A DNA stretch of 64,000 nt, from NCBI GenBank assembly GCA_003864495.1, contig ML133428.1, forward strand, positions 682,001 through 746,000, read 5' to 3'. The notes under the pieces were generated by a model. It did no database searches. It had not been told where the DNA came from and worked only from the letters and a program-made list of their open reading frames with translations. The translations under genes and the position numbers were made by a program. Shown one piece after another: positions 58,879 to 64,000 of this stretch. Each line of letters opens with the position of its first letter. Position 1 is the first letter of the stretch. Source of the DNA: Nemopilema nomurai. Lineage: Eukaryota > Cnidaria > Scyphozoa > Rhizostomeae > Rhizostomatidae.

Positions 58879-61800
58879 GGAGCTAGAAGACAGGACATTT
58901 TCATTTGGGACTTGTGAAAGAGAGTTTGAGGTTTGTATGCATTGCCGAAGTGGTGTGACGCAGGTTAGGCGTGGAGGTGTGCCCCAGGTTGAAGAGCTGG
59001 AGTAGATCGCTTTCGACTCAGGCTTACCCATTTTGCATTTTAAAATAAATCAACTACTCTCAATACATTGAAAACATGGTTGTTTTTAGCCAATGCTTTG
59101 AAATCAAACGACTTAGTATTTTATTAAGCAGCCTCATCCTTAAAGGCAAACAAAGAAATGTTTTAGACGTTAAATCCTTTGTGAATTCAAACGTAGTCTG
59201 AAAGAACAGTAACCTTTTAATGATCCAAGCTTTTAAAATATTTCCCTACAGAAATTTGAAAAATCTAGGAATTCAAATACAACCTATTTCTAGTTTTAGA
59301 GACACATAACACTACCCTGCAAATAGCTAATAACGCCTCGATATACAGCAGCAAAATATTGTTATTGTCGCTATTTTGTAAATAAAACCATTGGGTCTTT
59401 CAAATTGAAGTTGATACAACGTACTGTATAAAACAACATTTGACAGCTGTAACAATATTTTCAACTTTTTTTAAATGTAGATTTAATTTGCAAAAAGTAC
59501 CATAACGGGTTATTTCATCCGAAAGAAGACAAAAATTTTTAGAATTTAACTCACCTCCTCTGAAATGATCAAATTTTTGTTGGACAATTCATCTTGATGA
59601 GACATAAAAGGATGCCTTTGGTTGTTCCAGAAATTGAGCTATTTGGAATTTGTATTGCTTTGAACATATATATGTATATATTCAAAATTCACCATTTTGT
59701 ACTTTAGTTAAGAGCCTGCCCATATTGTATTATTCTAACAAGTTAATAGATCACTTTAATTGCTGATATTTTACCTCAACTAAATTCAGAAAATACAACA
59801 AGCATTGCAGGGAATTTCAGATGATATCGGCCAAAAACTATCAGAACCAAAGAAGGATTCAGGTCACAAAATACCAGGTATAAAACAGCATACTGTCTTC
59901 GTGGTCTTCCCTAGATGTGAGCTGCAACTTACTTTTGTGTAGAAGGATCCTCCAAAAACCATGATTTTTGTGAAATTTTAAAGTCTTCTTTCCTTATCTT
60001 TCTGTCATGACAACCATTATAAAGATTATTGAATTTGCTCGCAAGTGCATTGGGGATGTAACTATCTAGGTGCTAAACTTTTGGACAGCTTGGTAGGATA
60101 CCACTTGAACTGATATCTAAAATGTTGTGGCGAGTGCCTTTAGATCTCTCACTTTAGCTGACCTTTTTGTGCAACATGGAAGAAAGCAAGGGCAAATCAG
60201 TCTATGCAGTAAAATTATTTACTCTGATTTTCCAGACAATGATGAACTGGCCAATAGTGAAGACTTGAATCAACTACTTGAATGCAATGAGGAGACATTT
60301 GCTCTAAAAATTAGTAAGATGGAAGTAGTGGTAAGCATCTGCCAACCTTTTTACAGGCTAACTATAAACTTTACTTGTTAAGGCTGTTTGCTTTGAGCTT
60401 TGATAAATAATATTTGAACTTAAATTCTGATGAAGAAATTTACCAATTGCTATGTTTTGTTTTTCAAATTTTGAGTGAGGTATTTGCTGGCAAAATTAAG
60501 ATGGCTCCATGTTGTGTAATAATAAAGTCTGAAAGATCAAATCATCCCATATAAACAAGGGTATGCCTAGCAGGGGTGTAGGGGTGGTATGCTAAGGATA
60601 GCACATGTTTAACGATCTCATTTGTAAATTGATAAGAACATATTAATAAAACAATAAAGTTCATTATATACAACTGTAAAATATCTTAAACATTCACTAG
60701 CAAGAATTTTGGTTGGTAAACTCAACTTTATAAAAAATTCCAAATTGTTAAGGTACGTCCATTACTATGAGTGCGAAATTTTTTTCCAAAGAATATTCAC
60801 TTATGCTGAAAAGATATTGAGTAAATGATTTCAATTAAATGGTTTCTTGACATGATTACCTTGATATTTTGTGTAGGACCTGGACATGGCTATAATTGTC
60901 TTTGAGCAGCAAATTAAGATGGAGGAAACTATCCAGCGAGAAGACCTTCAAAGGTATAATATTTTAGAAAAAGGCCTGAAGGTACATTTCCTACTGTTTG
61001 TGGACACCACAAGTTGTTAGAATAGGGCTGTGAAAGATTTTTATAAATAAATGCAAGCTAATTTTTCTTACCTAAGGTAAACTCTTTAAATTGCATAAAT
61101 GCGTCATATTTTTAGCTCTATGAAACGGGTTTTAGAGGCTACTTTTGCAAATTTATTAGATTCAGCTTTTTGCATTTTGATTTACCTTTTCAACTGAAGA
61201 GAGAAATAATCTGTTCATTGAAAACTATGTTTATAGCTTAGTAGCATAGCATAAAGGATTAAAAGTATATTAGAACAATTTATTGGTTCTTTCCGATTAC
61301 AGTGCCAAGAAAAAGCTAACAGAAATGCGTGAAAGATTGACAAGATGTTTTCTTAAAGTATGTATTCACTGTAATAGCCTTTCTATGTGAAATTTTGCAA
61401 CTTAACCTGAAATCTCGACCAATGCAAACTTTTTTGCTCATCACCTTAAACATAACATAGATTTTTACCAATCAACAATATTTTCTTATATGATTGAATT
61501 TAATGTGAATAACTTTGTTTTAAGAGCTCATGCTTTGTTTCAAAGAACTTCACATTTTTCTTATTATCTTGAAAATAAGTTTTACAAAATCTTTTCTCAG
61601 TCTGAATAGATGTAACATCTGTAAATGAACTACGGCAGCTTGATTCTTCCAAGTTCAAGCATTTATCAGAAAGAAATGTTGAAAGTTGATAGCAAAATAT
61701 ATTTTAAATTCAGAAAGCTGAACATGTCACATGTGAAGAAGGAAAGCATTCATCTAAATGTGGTTCAAGAAATTCAGCCAACTCATTGATATTGTCGGAT

Positions 61801-62578
61801 GAGGATGTTAATGTGGTGGAAGATATTAACAGTTTAAGCATTTCAGAATTACAGGTAAATGGTATCCAGGGAGATTCTTTCCTCTTATTTATTAATTAGC
61901 TAATTGTTGACCTTAGTTGCATATCAGTTTTGCAATGATGTCTGCCTTACTTGGCTTTATCCATCTTGAAGTGTTGTGACTAGACTTGATAAAGATGGCT
62001 TTGAACAACAATGAATCCTTATGGTAGTGTGTTATGTTTATGTCAGTTTCTAGTCCCTAAATCAAACCAGGGGAAGTATAATTCTACTCACATTCCCTTC
62101 ATCTCAAAGAAAATACTTAAATATATGGCTTATCACAGCATGGTATCTCCTACTTCCAAATTGCTTCTGGTAGAATAACTTTTTTTGATAAACTAATTAC
62201 TTATTTAGATGTTTACAGCTACTTAGTCAAGCAGTACTTTCTGGAAGCAAAGCTGACAATGTCTACCCTCTACAGACAGCAGGATATAATGTTGCATTTT
62301 TTTTCCTCCTTAGTTAGTGTCATTTTTATGTCATGTTCTGTAATTTGTATTGGTAAGGTGCATTCTTTATTATTTTATGACAGTCTTTGCTGTTTTATAA
62401 TGGATGCAAATATAATGCAAATGATTGCAAAGATAAATTGGTAAAGCTTGTGAAAGAACACCTACTGGACCAAAAGGGTTGTAACAACAGGGATGGTGAT
62501 TATGATGATGATGAAGATGATGGTATTGTAGATGAATGGGAACCACCTGATCATGATCAAATCAATTGGACGTCACCT
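58879..62578 (+). CDS. Unrecognised acidic coiled-coil protein, N-terminal seven exons (partial)
   Basis: Exons 58879-58932, 59790-59877, 60236-60330, 60877-60953, 61303-61357, 61714-61854 and 62384-62578 join phase-perfectly into 235 codons with no stop. All introns are GT-AG. Start: AAAATGGAG at 58879. Residues from about 20 to 125 are charged and helix-prone (DLDMAIIVFEQQIKMEETIQ, AKKKLTEMRERLTRCF), probably coiled coil. A segment in the last exons (VVEDINSLSISELQSLLFY, then KDKLVKLVKEHLL) resembles the SAP-like helix-loop-helix found in RNF34/RFFL-type E3 ligases, but this is weak. The end is very acidic (DYDDDEDDG) and then aromatic (DEWEPPDHDQINWTSP). The last donor (CCT/GTAAGT at 62579) shows that the gene continues. 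It lies 2.4 kb after gene 2, on the same strand. Confidence 0.75.
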
Positions 62579-63102
62579 GTAAGTAGATTAAAAGTGCTAT
62601 TCTTGTTCAAAAGACTGATTCGGTCATATATTTCCTTTGAAGAAAATATGTGAAAAATAACATAGAATATACAATTGAGCACGAAAAAGAAATCTCAGAA
62701 CAACAGTATGCTAATAACACAAATATCAGCATTTGCCAATCCATGATCTATATTCTTTCAATACAACTTAGTCATATCTTTAGATTTAGTAAGAGAGATT
62801 TAGCTAGAAATTGAATTGAACATCTTTCGTTATTTTAATTTCCAAAGGAAGCTCAATTCTGTTACTTGCCAAAAGTATTGACCCTTTTCTTTTGATGTTT
62901 TGGCACTTTTCCTTTAGTGATTTATTGCCTCAAATTATCTGGTCTTTCACTAGTAGTTCATCCCATAAGTTATTCACGCAATCCTTCCTTCATGTATTTC
63001 AAGTTGATTCAAGATCTTGTTTGATGTGTTAAGGGTTGAAATCCTTCTGAATTCTTATATCAAGTTGTCTAAAGTTAATGTAAACTCAATCTTATTATCT
63101 AG

Positions 63103-63210
63103 GATGTTTCATTTTTAGGAAGATCTTTTATAAACCATTTCTACTATCCTGTCACTTTTAAATGGAATGATTCAAAGGCTGATTCAAGAATTCCCTTGTT
63201 AAGTAAAAAT
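63103..63210 (+). CDS. Possible eighth exon of the unrecognised gene
   Basis: A 108-nt phase-0 open stretch between acceptor TTATTATCTAG and donor AAAAAT/GTAAGG. It reads DVSFLGRSFINHFYYPVTFK, then NDSKADSRIPLLSKN, and joins in frame to the exon ending 62578. Splice signals and phase agree, but the coding content is not recognised, so this is tentative. Confidence 0.35.
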
Positions 63211-64000
63211 GTAAGGATATAGGTAGTTTTTAAATTAGAGTATGTAGTATTTATTATCAAGGCTAAATTTCGTGTAAGCAAAGAGTGAAATTCCTTAGAA
63301 TAGGCTATAAACCAGGATAAATCAGTTGTTAAAGAACTCTAAATGTAACCCTTCATTTTAAATATTGGTTATTAAATATCTATGTACTTAGTTTAATATA
63401 CACAATTGAAATTAATGTCCTGCAAGCTTATAATGAACCGGTAAACTATTTTCTATAATAATATCTAAAATACCTAAAATCTAATATCTAAAATACAGAC
63501 ACAAAAACTTGCACCTTTTGGGAGTTGATATTATACAGGGTTTGAAATATGTATGTATCTTTAGCTTGTTGAGTATTCTTCTAGTTATTAACATGTAGCT
63601 ACAGCTAAATTTTATTGATAAATGATTAAAGTTACACTAACAAATTTTGCTGTGTTGAGAATTTCTTTTAAAATTCACTTATACGACCCTTGATATAAAC
63701 CTTAATAAAAGTTGAACTAACTTAAGCAGTCATACCAATGCAACAAGCTTCAACGTATTTAGAGACAAAGCAAGTGCCTTTGAAATTTTCTTTTATAAGC
63801 GGCCTCTGTCTATTCAACAAGTTTATTCACTTATGTCAGTTTTTTTATAGTTGTTATGTGAGGTTAAGCTATGAGCCTTATCTTAGAACTTTAAGACTGA
63901 CATCATTATTAAGACTGGCATATAAACAGCAGGGAAAATTGGGGAGCCCCCATATTTTGATTGGTTTTTATGCCTTAAACATTGGAAACGGTTAGCAGCT
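63211..64000. other. Right-edge AT-rich DNA, no gene seen
   Basis: Probably intron or 3' region of the unrecognised gene. The 85-codon ORF at 63738-63995 is hydrophobic, lacks splice or start context and is not supported. Confidence 0.4.

Noticed and set aside
1..64000. tRNA, rRNA, CRISPR, operon or prophage content
   Set aside because: No cloverleaf, rRNA core or spaced direct-repeat array was seen, and the split-gene structure is eukaryotic.

Overview
The window is nuclear DNA from an animal: about 36-37% GC by eye, GT-AG introns of a few hundred to several thousand bases, and decayed hAT and LINE copies. No rRNA, tRNA, CRISPR or prokaryote-like operon was seen. A voltage-gated Ca2+ channel next to two Dbl-family exchange factors fits an early-branching metazoan, most likely a cnidarian. 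That placement is inference.

Layout. (1) Positions 1-629, minus strand: the N-terminal exon of a Cav channel alpha-1 subunit, running off the left edge. (2) 630-16.6 kb: a long gene-poor stretch with a 174-bp tandem repeat, a decayed hAT transposase, a decayed LINE reverse-transcriptase tail and smaller repeats. (3) 16.9-33.6 kb, plus strand: an FGD-type RhoGEF (DH-PH-FYVE-PH) with a 1.7-kb disordered first coding exon and two further candidate alternative first exons. (4) 33.6-38.6 kb: an AT-rich, strongly CpG-poor spacer. (5) 38.65-56.45 kb, plus strand: a second, longer FGD-type RhoGEF. I could splice 28 coding exons into one open frame of 4,320 nt (1,439 aa). Its N-terminal half is rich in proline motifs and in tyrosines in SH2-docking contexts. 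(6) 56.5-58.8 kb: an 18-bp-unit minisatellite and an unrecognised decayed ORF. (7) 58.9 kb to the right edge, plus strand: the first seven exons of an unrecognised acidic coiled-coil protein with a possible SAP-like helical segment.

The two FGD genes are tandem paralogues: five central exons have identical lengths (102, 88, 51, 59 and 60 nt) and matching phases. The upstream copy has fused exons across PH1-FYVE-PH2, where the downstream copy is split by six more introns. As Cdc42/Rho-type GEFs with PI3P-binding FYVE fingers, both would be expected to link phosphoinositide membranes to actin. The different N-terminal halves suggest different upstream inputs. The most unusual features are the internal intron-loss block, the alternative first exons repeating an acidic WD/DEFDE motif, the dense SH2-motif array including a YxxM, and a sharp CpG boundary inside one exon.
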